Assembly: GCF_030867145.1 (NCBI RefSeq) | Contig: NC_134416.1 | Location: 21,457,514-21,521,513, forward strand | DNA length: 64,000 nt | Source: Opisthocomus hoazin | Taxonomy: Eukaryota; Chordata; Aves; Opisthocomiformes; Opisthocomidae | Direction: 5' to 3' | Part shown: piece by piece, positions 32,501 to 44,500 of the stretch | How the letters are laid out: each line of letters starts with the position of its first letter | Position numbering within the stretch: position 1 is the first letter of the stretch | The notes under the pieces: generated by a model | The model's input: the letters and a program-made list of their open reading frames with translations, nothing else | Databases searched by the model: none | What the model was told of the DNA's origin: nothing | Position numbers and translations under genes: made by a program

Positions 32501-35500
32501 TTTTTCCTAAAATCCAGTATAAACCTCCCCTGATGCAACTTCAGGCCATTGCCTCTCGTGTTATTGCTACTTACTTGGGAGACGAGACCAACCCCTGCCT
32601 CACTACAGCCTCCTTTCAGGTAGTTGTAGAGAGCAACAAGGTCCCCCCTCAGCCTCCTCTTCTCCAGACTAAACAGCCCCAGCTCCCTCAGCCACTCCTC
32701 ATAAGACTTGTTCTCCTGACCCTTCACCAGCTTTGTTGTCGTTCTCTGGACACGCTCCAGCACCTCAATGTCCTTCTTGTAGTGAGGGGCCCAAAACTGA
32801 ACACAGTACTCCAGGTGCGGCCCCACCAGTGCCAAGTACAGGGGGACGATCTCCTCCCTGCTCCTGCTGGCCACACCATTGCTGATACAAGCCAGGATGC
32901 TGTTGGCTCATGTTCAGCTGGCTGTCGACCAACACCCCCAGGTCCTTTTCCTCTGGGCAGCTTCCCAGCCACCCCTCCCCAAGCCTGTAGCATTGCATGG
33001 GGTGGTTGTGACTCAAGTGCAGGACCAGGCACTTGGTCTTGTTGAACCTCGTATGACTGACCTCGGGCCATTGATCCAGCCGGTCCAGATCCCTCTGCAG
33101 AGCCTTCCTACCCTCAAGCAGATCGACACTCCCACCCAGCTTGGTGTCGTCTGCAAATTTACTGAGGGAGCACTCAATCCCCTCATCCAGACATTGATAA
33201 AGATGTTAAACAGGACTGGCCCCAAAACTGAACCCTGGAGAACACCGCTTGTGACCGGCTGCCAGCTGGATTTAACTCCATTCACCACCACTCTCTGCGC
33301 TCGGCCATCCAGCCAGTTCTTTATCCAGCAAAGAGTACACCCATGCAAACCATGGGCAGCCAGATTTTCCAGTGTCAAAGGCCTTACTAAACTGCAGGTA
33401 GATGACATCCACAGCCTTTCCCTCATCCACTAGGCAGGTCACCTGGTCATAGAAGGAGATCAGGTTGGTCAAGCAGGGCCTGCATTTCAGGAAGCCATGC
33501 TGACTGGGCCTGATCCCCTGGTTGTCCCTCACATGCCTGGTGAACGCACTCAGGATGAATCACTCCATAATCTTGCCCGGCACTGAGGTCAGGCTGGCAG
33601 GCCTGTAGTTCCTGGGATCCTCCTTCCGGCCCTTCTTGTAGATGGGTGTTACATTGGCGATCATTCTAATGTAGCAGTGTGTTAGTTATCCATAAATCTA
33701 AATATCCATAAATCTGGATAGGCTGGAGAGCTGGGCAGAGAGGAACCTGATGAGGTTCAACAAGGGCAAGTGCAGGGTCCTGCACCTGGGGAGGAACAAC
33801 CTCATGCACCAGTACAGGCTTGGGGTGGACCTGCTGGAGAGCAGCTCTGCGGAGAGGGACCTGGGTGTCCTGGTGGACGACAGGTTAACTATGAGCCAGC
33901 AGTGTGCCCTGGCTGCCAAGAAGGCCAATGGGATCCTGGGGTGCATCAAGAAGAGTGTGGCCAGCAGGACAAGGGAGGTTCTCCTTCCCCTCTACACTAC
34001 CCTGGTGAGGCCTCATCTGGAGTACTGTGTCCAGTTCTGGGCTCCCCAGTTCAAGAAGGATGAAGAGCTACTGGAGAGAGTCCAGCGGAGGGCTACAAGG
34101 ATGGTGAGGGGACTGGAGCATCTCCACTACGAGGAGAGGTTGAGGGAACTGGGCTTGTTCAGCCTGAAGAAGAGAAGGCTGCGAGGGGACCTTATAAATG
34201 CCTACAAATATCTGAAGGGTGGGTGTCAGGAGGATGGGGCCAAGCTCTTTTCAGTGGTGCCCAGTGACAGGACAAGGGGTAATGGGCACAAACTGAGGCA
34301 CAGGAAGTTCCGTCTGAACATGAGGAGGAACTTCTTCTCTCTGAGGGTGACGGAGCACTGGAACAGGCTGCCCAGGGAGGTTGTGGAGTCTCCTTCTCTG
34401 GAGATATTCAAGACCCGCCTGGACAAGGTCCTGTGCAGCCTGCTGTAGGTGACCCTGCTTCGGCGGGGGGGTTGGACTAGATGACCCACAGAGGTCCCTT
34501 CCAACCCCTACTATTCTGTGATTCTGTGATTCTGTGAAATCACGAATTATTCCTGCAACTTTGATCTGTGAAGGCAATAAGTATGTATAATACCTTGCCA
34601 CTTGTTCGATATCAGACATAATTGAGAAAGAAAAGTGATCAACGTGAGCAGTTTTTCTGAGTCGATGGATATGAAAGTGTTTTTTTTTTTTTTATACCAG
34701 GCTGCAAAAACTGTTACCCTAACTTTGCTGACAATACTGTATAAAAAGCTTTAACATTCTTCTGTTTCAGCTACCCAGACTAATTTTCATTCAGTAAGAT
34801 AGCATCGGTACTTTGTTTTAGAGACTCAATGGGTAGTGTAGTGATAGGATTACGGAGTTGAGGTTTTTTGCATCTGACTTTTTTTAGTTGCTTGATGTTT
34901 GTAATACTGGAATACAGCTGGAAAATATTAAATGTCTTTTTTCTTCCAGCAGTTAAGTAGTTGGACTTGATTTCTTCACCTTCAGCTCTTTTTGCAAGGA
35001 TGACCTTGTTTCTTTTTATATACAAGTACTGGAATTGAGAAATTGTGGCAACAGTAATTCTTCTCACACTTAACTAAAACCCTTAATGGTATCTATATTT
35101 TCATCTTTCTGAATTCCAGTAAGAATTAGCTGTGGAATGCTGTTTCTGTAATTTGCAGTTAACTTCAGAACAACTTAGTGGCACCAGAAATGTGGGAATT
35201 CTGGTTGAAGCAAGTCAGAATAGGGAATCAGATAAAGTGAAGAACAACAAAATGTTTTGGACTTCGCTATCACAATTTTAAACATTTGTCTCTTTGTTAT
35301 TCAGAATGCTGGGTGTGGACGTTTTTGCTCAGATTTGTCAAATGCCTAGGTATTTTGTTTTTTCATAAAAATGAAGTTTTGTGTTTGTTATGGTGACTTT
35401 CTGGAAATTGCCATATAACTTACAACTTTTATTTTTTCCTTTCTCTTTTGGTATGTTTGTTTTTTCTCATTGAAAATTCATTCTTATTTTCAATCTCTTA

Positions 35501-38500
35501 TGAAATATCACTTGTTTGTATTGTATGACAAACTGTGTGTGACTTTGGAACAATACAATTTCTTAATACAGCTTAAAACATGTAAGTCTTACAGGTGTGC
35601 CACTTGAACTCTTATAGGCATTCCAAAGATCCTAAGTAAATTTTCACTAAACTGTGTTGCTGTCGTTTAAACCTAATTACAGTGAGTAAACATGACTTCT
35701 GTTAAAATGGCTATAGTTGTTTTAGGCAGTTCTTGCTAGTATAATATGTGACTAATGTCAGCATCTCATGCTTATGGAGTATGGAGTTGCTATTAAGCCC
35801 TGTTAACCAGCTGGTGAGCAGAGAAGCAGTAAGTCAAAAAGCAGATATGACGCGGAAGGGTTTTGAGGGGAGGTTTTGTTTCAGCATGAAGTAAGTCCTT
35901 CCTTTTCATTGTCAGACTGAGATTAGAAACTGTTCTGATAAATGCCTGAAGGTAAATTAGTGAACAGAAATGTGAATAAGTGCATTTCTTTGCTTGCCGA
36001 TTGAGGAGGAGGCTTTGTAATGTGCAATGAAGATGATTTTTCACTTTTTTTCAGGAGTTATATTGAGGACATTCCTGCTCAGTGCTGATAAATCTGATGT
36101 GAGCTGTAGAAGATTAAATAGTTGGTAGTTGATAATTATTTTTTGTTAAAAATTATACCCAAAACTATTTGAAGCTTACTGTTAAGATACACTTGAAGGC
36201 TGTCAACAGTGTGATCTTCTGTAATGTCACATAGTATAGCCCTGTAAATCATTGTTAACGGAGATGATGATGCTTCTTTCCATGATAAGATGCTTGAGAT
36301 TTTTTTTTTTTTTTTCCTAGGCACAGTAGTCATTGCTAGTTACAATGGAATGCTTTTATTGTAGAAAACGCTACCTTTCTTAAATCTTAAAATTAAGTAA
36401 AAGATGAGGAAGCCAAAAATCTTTGTTCCTAGTGTTTGGGGGATTTTTGTTTGGTTTGTTTAGGTTGTGGATTTGGTTTTTGGGGTTTTGGCTGGTTGGG
36501 TTGGTTTGGTTTGTTTTTTTAACTCATTCTCCCCTCCTGAATGTGTTATAAATTAGCAGAATAGTTCAAGGGGCATAGTGATGCAACTGAATCTACGAAG
36601 TGGCCCTTGAATGCTTCCAGTAATTAAAAATAAAATTTGCATCTTTTTCATTGCAGGTTCCTTTACAACCCCCGTGCCTTTTTGTAGTACACAGTATTCT
36701 CTAATACGAATTCAAGCAGGCCCAAAAGGCAGGCAGGCAGGCTGTGTGTCATCTGGTCTTTTCTGCTGTTGCTTATTAAAATGGTACTTATCCAAATCCA
36801 ATTTGTCTTGCATACCTTTGAACATGTTCTGAATGCGCACCTGATTTTAATAACATCTGGAAAATATGAAGGATTTTAAATCCCCTCAAATACAGGATTC
36901 TCGACAAATGAGACCGTGGCATGCTTTGCATGCACAAATGTGCTCTTTCTGTATTGCATACACGTGCACAGGTGCAAAGAACTCTTCTAAAGATGGTGCT
37001 TTGTACATATATTCTTGACTGCCTTATTTCATAGGGCAGAATGGGTGAGTTTCTTTTACTAGAAGTGGATATGTATATAGAAGATTTCCTCCCCAGGCTA
37101 CCCATTGCTTGAGTGAAAACAGAGGGACAGGAGATGCTTAGAAAATATTAAAATAATTTGTGGCTGAAATTTCAGGACTTGTAATGAAATGCTTTTTTAA
37201 TCTGATACTTTTTCACTACTATTTCTTAATCTCATGCCCACCCTTACTATAGTAAGAGAGTGCATTTTGTGTGGCATAGAATAGTTACTTGCTTCCCACT
37301 CCCAGGTTTTCAGTACAATAATGTGTTTCTGTTTGTTTGTGTTTCCTTTTACATACTTGTAAATATCTTCAAAATGGTCCCTGTAATGTTGTTCTTTCAA
37401 ATTCTGTTTTTCTATTTTTTAAAATGTATTTCTACTTAAATATATTTTCATTTTAGTGACACTAATGCTGATTGTTAGTAACAAAGGAAGAATTTCCTTA
37501 TCATTAAGCAGAGTTTTCTGATTTGCAGAGTTTCTAAAATAATTGTAGGTCAACTGACTGGAAATGAGCCTAGTAAAATAAAACTGAAAATAGTTTAATT
37601 GGCTCTATGACCATTAGTTATGTTCTTAATATATTTTATCTGTTCTTGAATTAAGAAGATAGATTTGGTTTAAAAAGGGAAATGTTGATGTGTGAAGACC
37701 AATCAGACACCTTTTTTCCCAGTGACAATTGTTTATTTATTCAAAAATATAGGTACACTAGCCTGCAAAATATCTATGAAAACTATGGTATCTAATTTTT
37801 TTTCTTTTATAAGATATCTATATGTAACTGTGACATGAGGGGGAAGGACCATAACTTCATGAGAAATGTTTCTTTAAGATACAGAACAGAAACAACAGGA
37901 ATTGGTTTTATTGTTACTGGAAGACCTTTTTGGAGTCATTAGATCCTGAAATCTATGATCATTATAAGGGGCAAGGTGGTGAATATATATATATATATTT
38001 AAGTATATTGTTAGTGTCTACTGTTTGTTTTAGAATCATAGAACAGCCCAGGTTGGAGGGGACCTCAAAAGATCATATGGCCCAAACTTTGCTGGGAAAA
38101 GGAGCCTAGACAAGATTAGCACTGTCGAATTGTGTCTTGAAAGCCTCCAGAGATGGGGACTCTGCCATGTCCTGGGAGAGGTTGTTCACTGTAAAAAATT
38201 CACTTATGTCAAGATGAAACCTCTCCTGGTGCAACTTGGTGTCACCGTTTGGAGCAGGGCGGCAATAAACGGAATGGCAGATACTCTCTGTTAACCCCAG
38301 CCCCCCACCACGGGAAGGGAAAAGAAGGAAATGGGAGAGAGACTTACAAATTTAATATTAAAACAGCTTTACTAATATCACTAATAATATTAATAATAAG
38401 AAAATAATGCAAAATATACAAAACCGATGCTGAGTTTCCCGGAGTTGGGTGCCGGGCTCTGGTGTCCCACCAACAGCTGCCAGGAAGCAGCAGGAAGTCC

Positions 38501-41500
38501 CGGACTGGCCTCAGCAGTAGACAGGAACTGGACTCAGGAATGCACGGATCTGGATCTGGATCAGGATCACAGGCGGGACAAGGAGCAGGGTCCTCTTCAG
38601 AAGCCAGCCATGGACGAAGAGAGCAAGACCCTCGTGATCCCCCAGCTTTAACCTGAGTATGACGTGCATGGCATGGAATACCGCGTTGGTCAATATTGGG
38701 TCACCTGTTCTGTCTGCCCTTCCTGGCAAGTGTGACCCTTTATGACATCTCACATGCAGGACCTAAGAGATCTGTCAGTGACCGTGGTTGCTATAGTAAT
38801 AATTATAAGCAGGGGCCTTTTTCTGCCTTCCATTCCTACCGTTAGCTCAGTACAACTATAAACATCAGGTGTTACCAGCTTTGGAGAGGACACTGTGAAA
38901 TATGCAGCCAGCTTCAGAAAAATGCAGTTACTTAGGGGAACTTGGCTGTAAGGAAGATTCATAAAGGAGGATCCAATGTGTTTTAACCAAAACCAGGACA
39001 AACTTTTACCCATTGCCCCATGTCTTCTCCATGTCAATTCTTGTGAAGACAGAGCGTCTGTCCTCCTTTTAGCCGTCCTTTGAGTACTGGAGTACTGTGG
39101 TGAGGTCCCCTCTGAATTTTCTCCAGGGAGACAGTCCTAACTCCTTCAGTCACCCCACAGAGCAGGTTCTCCAGCCCTTTGGTCATCTTCATGGCCTTCC
39201 TTTGGGCCCTTTCCAGTCTGTCCATGTCTTTTTTTCACTTGTGGGGACTGGAAATGGATGCAGTGCTCCAGGTGTGGCCTGACAAGCACCGAGCAGAGAG
39301 GGACGATCATGTCTCTATCTCTGCTAGTAATGGTCCTGCAGATGCAGCCCGGGGTCCAATCTGCCTTTGTTACTGCAGCATTGCACTGCTGACTTATGGT
39401 CAGCTTGTTGTCCGCCAGGACTCCCAGGTCCCTTTCAGCAAGGCTGCTCCCCAGCCACACAGTTCCTAGCCTGTACTGAGCTCTTGGGTTATTCCTTCCC
39501 AGGTGCAGGACCTTGCGCTTGGTTTTTTGTGTCTTCACAATGTTCTTGCTACCCTGCTCTTCCAGGCTGTCTGTGTCTCTGTGCAAGATGGCTCTCCCTT
39601 ATGACATGTCTACCTGATCATGTAGTTTAGTGTCAGCAGCAAATGTGGTGAGGGTGCTTTCAATCCCATCATCCAGGTAATTTATGAAGATGGTGAACAG
39701 CGTGGGGCATGGTATCAGTCCCTGGGGGACCCCACTCATGACAGACCACCAGCTGGTTTTATTTAGCAGCTGCTTATTTCAGTTGAAAGACTTGAAGCAA
39801 TTAAGTTCTATTTCAGTTATTTGAAAGATTATATATATGTGACTGTGATGTTGCTGAATCTCCAGTCTTCATTTAATGTTTTTCTGTAAGAATATTTTGT
39901 TTGTGCTCTTAATACTGCAGCCTGATCTACTTCATAAGTAGCTGATCAAGCTGTATTTCTGATAAAGCATGTCCTGACCTTTTATTAAACTGTGATGCCA
40001 AGTTCTTTTCAAATCATAAAGGTTTGGTCACGTGGTGTGTTTTGTTTTGTTTTTTTTTTTTTTAACAAGCCTCTTAGATATTCAGAGATTCCTTCAGCTC
40101 ACCAAAGGGAGGTAAATCGTAGTCCAAAGCAGACAATGGTGTTGCTGGCATTCTGCTAGCCAAATAAGCAGAGAGTTACAAAGCCTTATTCAGCAAAGAC
40201 AGTGAGTATGTGAGAGTGAAGGCACAAGATGAGGAATAATCCCTAGAGGATATCCTGGAAGACATGCCTTTGTACGTAATGACATGAGTTGGAAATCCAA
40301 TTTACAGCACGAAAGCAGTTTCTTCTGTTAGAATTAGCTGGAAATTAAGAAGGCAACACAGAACTAAAGCAGAACTTTTGAGAACAATTACTAGAAATAT
40401 AGATGAAATTGGTAATCTAACGTTAATTTTGCATTATTAATCAATGAGGCTGATTTATGTAAAATTTATACAGCAGGAAATACTGGATGGATGGACCAAA
40501 TTTTTTGGTGGTTGGTTTGTTTGGGTTTTTTTTGTAAAATTTAGTGATAGGTATAGTTTTGTAAAAATTGATGTGTCGTTCACTGGAGAATTGTATTGTT
40601 TGTGCACTTTGATCACTTTAATGTCTCTGTTTATTTGTGCTCAAAAACTATGATGCTTGTAGTTTGGCTTAAAAAATAAGATTGCAGTGTGCCACTGATA
40701 CAGTTAGCTAAATAAATTCATCCTGATGCATAGTATAATCGTGATGTGATGGAAAAGTTATTTGCAAATATGGTATGACTTAGTACAGCTTTTCTTTGCT
40801 GACTAATCACAGTTGTTACTTCTCAAACTTACTGAGTAACATGGCCACTCTAGGAAAACTGAGAAGTCGGCATGAATATACCAGCTGTGTAAGAGAATAG
40901 GCTAAAATTCTTTTTAGTTTAGAAGTGAGTTTTTATGAACTAGTTTGAGTACAGTTCTGTGGCTTTCATTTCTTTTAAAGTCTTCAAATTTTTACTGGGA
41001 CTAGAATTATGTGAGGTAAGTGATTAATTATGTGGGAATGCCAGGGGAAAAGAAGTGAAAAGCCTTTTTTTAATGCAAAATGTAATTAGCACTGTAAAAT
41101 GGAAGGAAAAAAATTGTGTGCTGAAATATCAGTTATAGAACACTCATGTTTTCAGTGAATAGAAACTGACTCGATGAAATTCCACCGCCTTTTCCACATA
41201 TGCTTGCTACCCACTTTTTCCCAAATATGCTGAACTGCACAAAGAAACTGGTGAATTGCTACTGAGATTTGTTATTCTTCGTTTGTCTGTAATACTGAAA
41301 TTGTTAAATACTTCATAAAGTCTTGGTGTGTGACTGCTTATAGGACACTGCTCTACAAAAACCAAGAGAAGTTTTCAGGCTACCTACAGACTTGACAGCT
41401 TATGATAATCGCCTTTGTGCCTCAATTCACTTCTCGTCTTCCACATGGGTTATCCTTTCTGATGGTACAGGAAGACTGTATTTAATTAAATCAGGCAAGC

Positions 41501-44500
41501 GTGGAAACAGTGCATCTGAAAAGTGGGAGGTAAGTCTTGCAATAATATTTTTAAGAACTGTACATCTACCAAATAATTCTTACTGCATTTCTCATGAGAC
41601 TTGCGTGTATGTAATGCTGTGAAGAATTAAGCTGTAAATCATAACTCTGTATCACTGATACAGTATTGTATTTAAGTGTAAAAATCATTGGGGTATTTTT
41701 TTGCTAATGACTAAACTAATTATTTCTTTATGTACAAAATACCTAAAATTCAAGTGTTGGAAAGGGAACAGCCTTTTGACTGAAGAAGAATCTGTCTGAG
41801 TAAAAGTGTTTCTAAATAGGTGGCTAAGTGCTTGTCTAGCTGAACTTTTTCTAAAAATCATTTTCTCTTTCCCTTCCCTATTCGTATCTGTCTGTCCAGG
41901 ATTTTGCCTCCCTGTCTTTTATTGTTTGCTGTTTCAAATGGCTAGTGGAATGATAGAGATTTCTTTAAAAAGTCTGAAAAGCTTGTCAACCATGCTAAAA
42001 GCTACTTTGTTTTTTTAAGTTAGGAGGTTTGTGTGATGTTTGTCTGTGCGGATGTAATTTGCTCGAAATATTCACCATTTGATTTGCCCCATCTTAAAAA
42101 TACATCCACAGAGACTAAAACAAAACTTAAACAAAACTGCTAATTAAAAAGCTTTCATAAGTGTAACCCTAAGGGTTACCTGCAAAGCAGGTGTAATATA
42201 AGCAATATTACTTCCACCTCTCTGCTAAGGAAAGTTTTCATACTCTGCACTTAGCTCTGGAAAATTATTGGTGCTTAATATTTTTACTTTAAATTGTTAC
42301 TTGTAATTGAAGTATGTTTTTATGTTCCTCGTGATTAAATTCTTTACATAATTAATTATTTTAAAGAGTCATGATGAGGAGCATTTTTTGTATCCATGTC
42401 CAAGTGATCTTACTACACTACTAATGGTATTGGTTATCCTGATTGGACACAACAAATATAATTAAGTTACATTTCTACCTGAACTACTGTGAGTCTTGTC
42501 TGTGGTTAGTTCCTCTGTATTCATGAGAGATGAGTGTGGTATGAAGCACCCACACTTTGCATCTATTTTCTTTATTAGAGGGCAGTTTCCTAAGCAATCA
42601 AGGAGATTTTAGTGTTGTCAGGAACTTATATGTCCTGAAGTGAAGATTTCAGCATAATAGATTAGCTTCTTCCCCTGCATCTTTTGAGAGTTCACTACGA
42701 AATTGGTCATCCTGTTCTTAGACAGTTGGTGATAAATACCAACTGATTTTTTTTCTGTTCTGTGTGAGAATGCTGATACATAAATAAGTTGCATTGGAGT
42801 TGTCAGTGTAACTAAAACATGAGATTTATATGTTGAGGTTCTGTCACCATTTAAATTCAAGTTTTGAATATTTAGAGCACTCAGTGGTTTACAGTGATGT
42901 TAACATCCCAACTCCATAAATCCTCAAACTTTATCAGGTTTCAGTAACAACAGCTAGATGGAGCCTATACTCTTTCAGCCACTAAGCTTGAATTTCTTGT
43001 CATTTATTCTTTCATTTTTATATGTTCTAGCAAATAAAGAATGTTTCATTTCTTCTTCTGTGCTGTTTGGATTCATTTTGGTTTTATCTTTTCAGGATTT
43101 TTACTGAATGAGTACTTTGTTGAGAAAAGCTGAAATACATAGTTTCTAGAATTAAAGCTTCCAACTATAGGTACCAAATGCTAAATGTCTCAAGCTACAA
43201 GACATGCAGTCTTCTGTATGAAATTATTTCTTGTTTACAGTGGTGCTTACTTGCCTTTCGATATGACATTAATATTTACGTGCTCTGCCTGCCTAGTCCC
43301 ATCCAAATATTGGACTTTTCCAAACCCTATACATAAAAATTCAGAAACTTCTAACCCTAACTCCTCCTAAACATAAATAGCATAGTCCTTTGTTTAAATA
43401 TAGGGTTTTGTTTCTTACTCCCCTTCATGAAACTTCATAGAGAAAGAAAATTTAATCTCTCTGTAAAGATAGTAGCTAAATAAAGAGACACCGACCCCTC
43501 CAGTACTCGTTGATGATTAAACACTAGCAGCGATGCACTGGACCTTTTTACCTTCTTGTTTGCACGTTGAGGTCTACAAAGTTTTTCAGGATGTTGGGGT
43601 GTCTCAAGGAGCAGCGAGGGACTTGGTGAAATGCCTGCATTTTCACCTTGGGTGTGAGACTATTTCCCCCAGCTGATATGCTGTGTTTATGTATCTTACT
43701 CTGTTCATCACGTGTTGCACCTCTACTTATTGTAGTAGTAAGCAGACATAATGCAGACAGTTTTGTGGATCTTTGTGCTTTGTTTAATGGGCCCTTATAA
43801 TGGTTTTATAATATAAACAATAATAATTAAAAGCATTTCAAAACAGTGGCTTGATAGAGAGGGAAGGAGGCACCAGAAACATATGAGATTCATGGATTCA
43901 TACTGGCAGAGGGGTTTGTGGGAAGCAAACTTTAACTGATTGGACATTCAGTGAAGCCTTTCACTGCTTTCTGAGAAACAGCAAGACTTTCAGTTTTAGC
44001 TGACTGACTTTCTACTACAATTTTGTCTTCTAGATTGTGTTTAATGAAGAACTAGGAAGTCCATTTATTATAGCACACAGTGTTTCATTTGTAAAATCTG
44101 ATGTGCATTCAGTAGCTGTGCTGCTGCTTAGGGTAGAAAAAGATGAATTGGACACAAAAGGAAGTGGATTTCATATTACCTTGGAATGGGTTACAATTGC
44201 AGAGATAAGCAAAGAGGGTAAGTGTTTTACATTTCTATGACTGGTGAGTAATGTTTAAAAAAATACGAATTGTGCTTTTATTCTTTGAATTAGAAGTTTT
44301 GATTGTTCCTCAGGCTCTGATATTTCCTTTCCCCAAAACTTGAGCTTGGAATTTCCTTTCCCAAAAACCTATCCAACTTACCTTGGATAGGTAATTTTTT
44401 CCTGCATTTTGAGATCTAGTTATTGGTTGTAGACCTAAATTCTGACAAACATTTGGAAGACAGGAAGAAGTAAAGTTTTATACATGTGTGGTTAAGGTAA

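Larger units (their letters stand above)
30155..41343 (+). other. NUDCD1 intron 2
   Basis: An 11.2-kb intron, the most repeat-dense part of the window. It holds an LTR (31256-31744), two CR1 copies facing away from each other (32308-33668 and 33707-34542), and a CR1 split by a nested LTR (38031-39765). A G/T-rich tract (36426) and a TA microsatellite (37983) also occur. The rest is unremarkable AT-rich DNA. Confidence 0.9.

Noticed and set aside
32305-33433. Plus-strand frames of 246 and 184 codons
   Set aside because: They are antisense shadows of the CR1 reverse-transcriptase region on the minus strand.
33750-34448. 232-codon open frame as a host gene
   Set aside because: It is the C-terminal part of CR1 reverse transcriptase in a truncated LINE copy, ending at the CR1 3' UTR.
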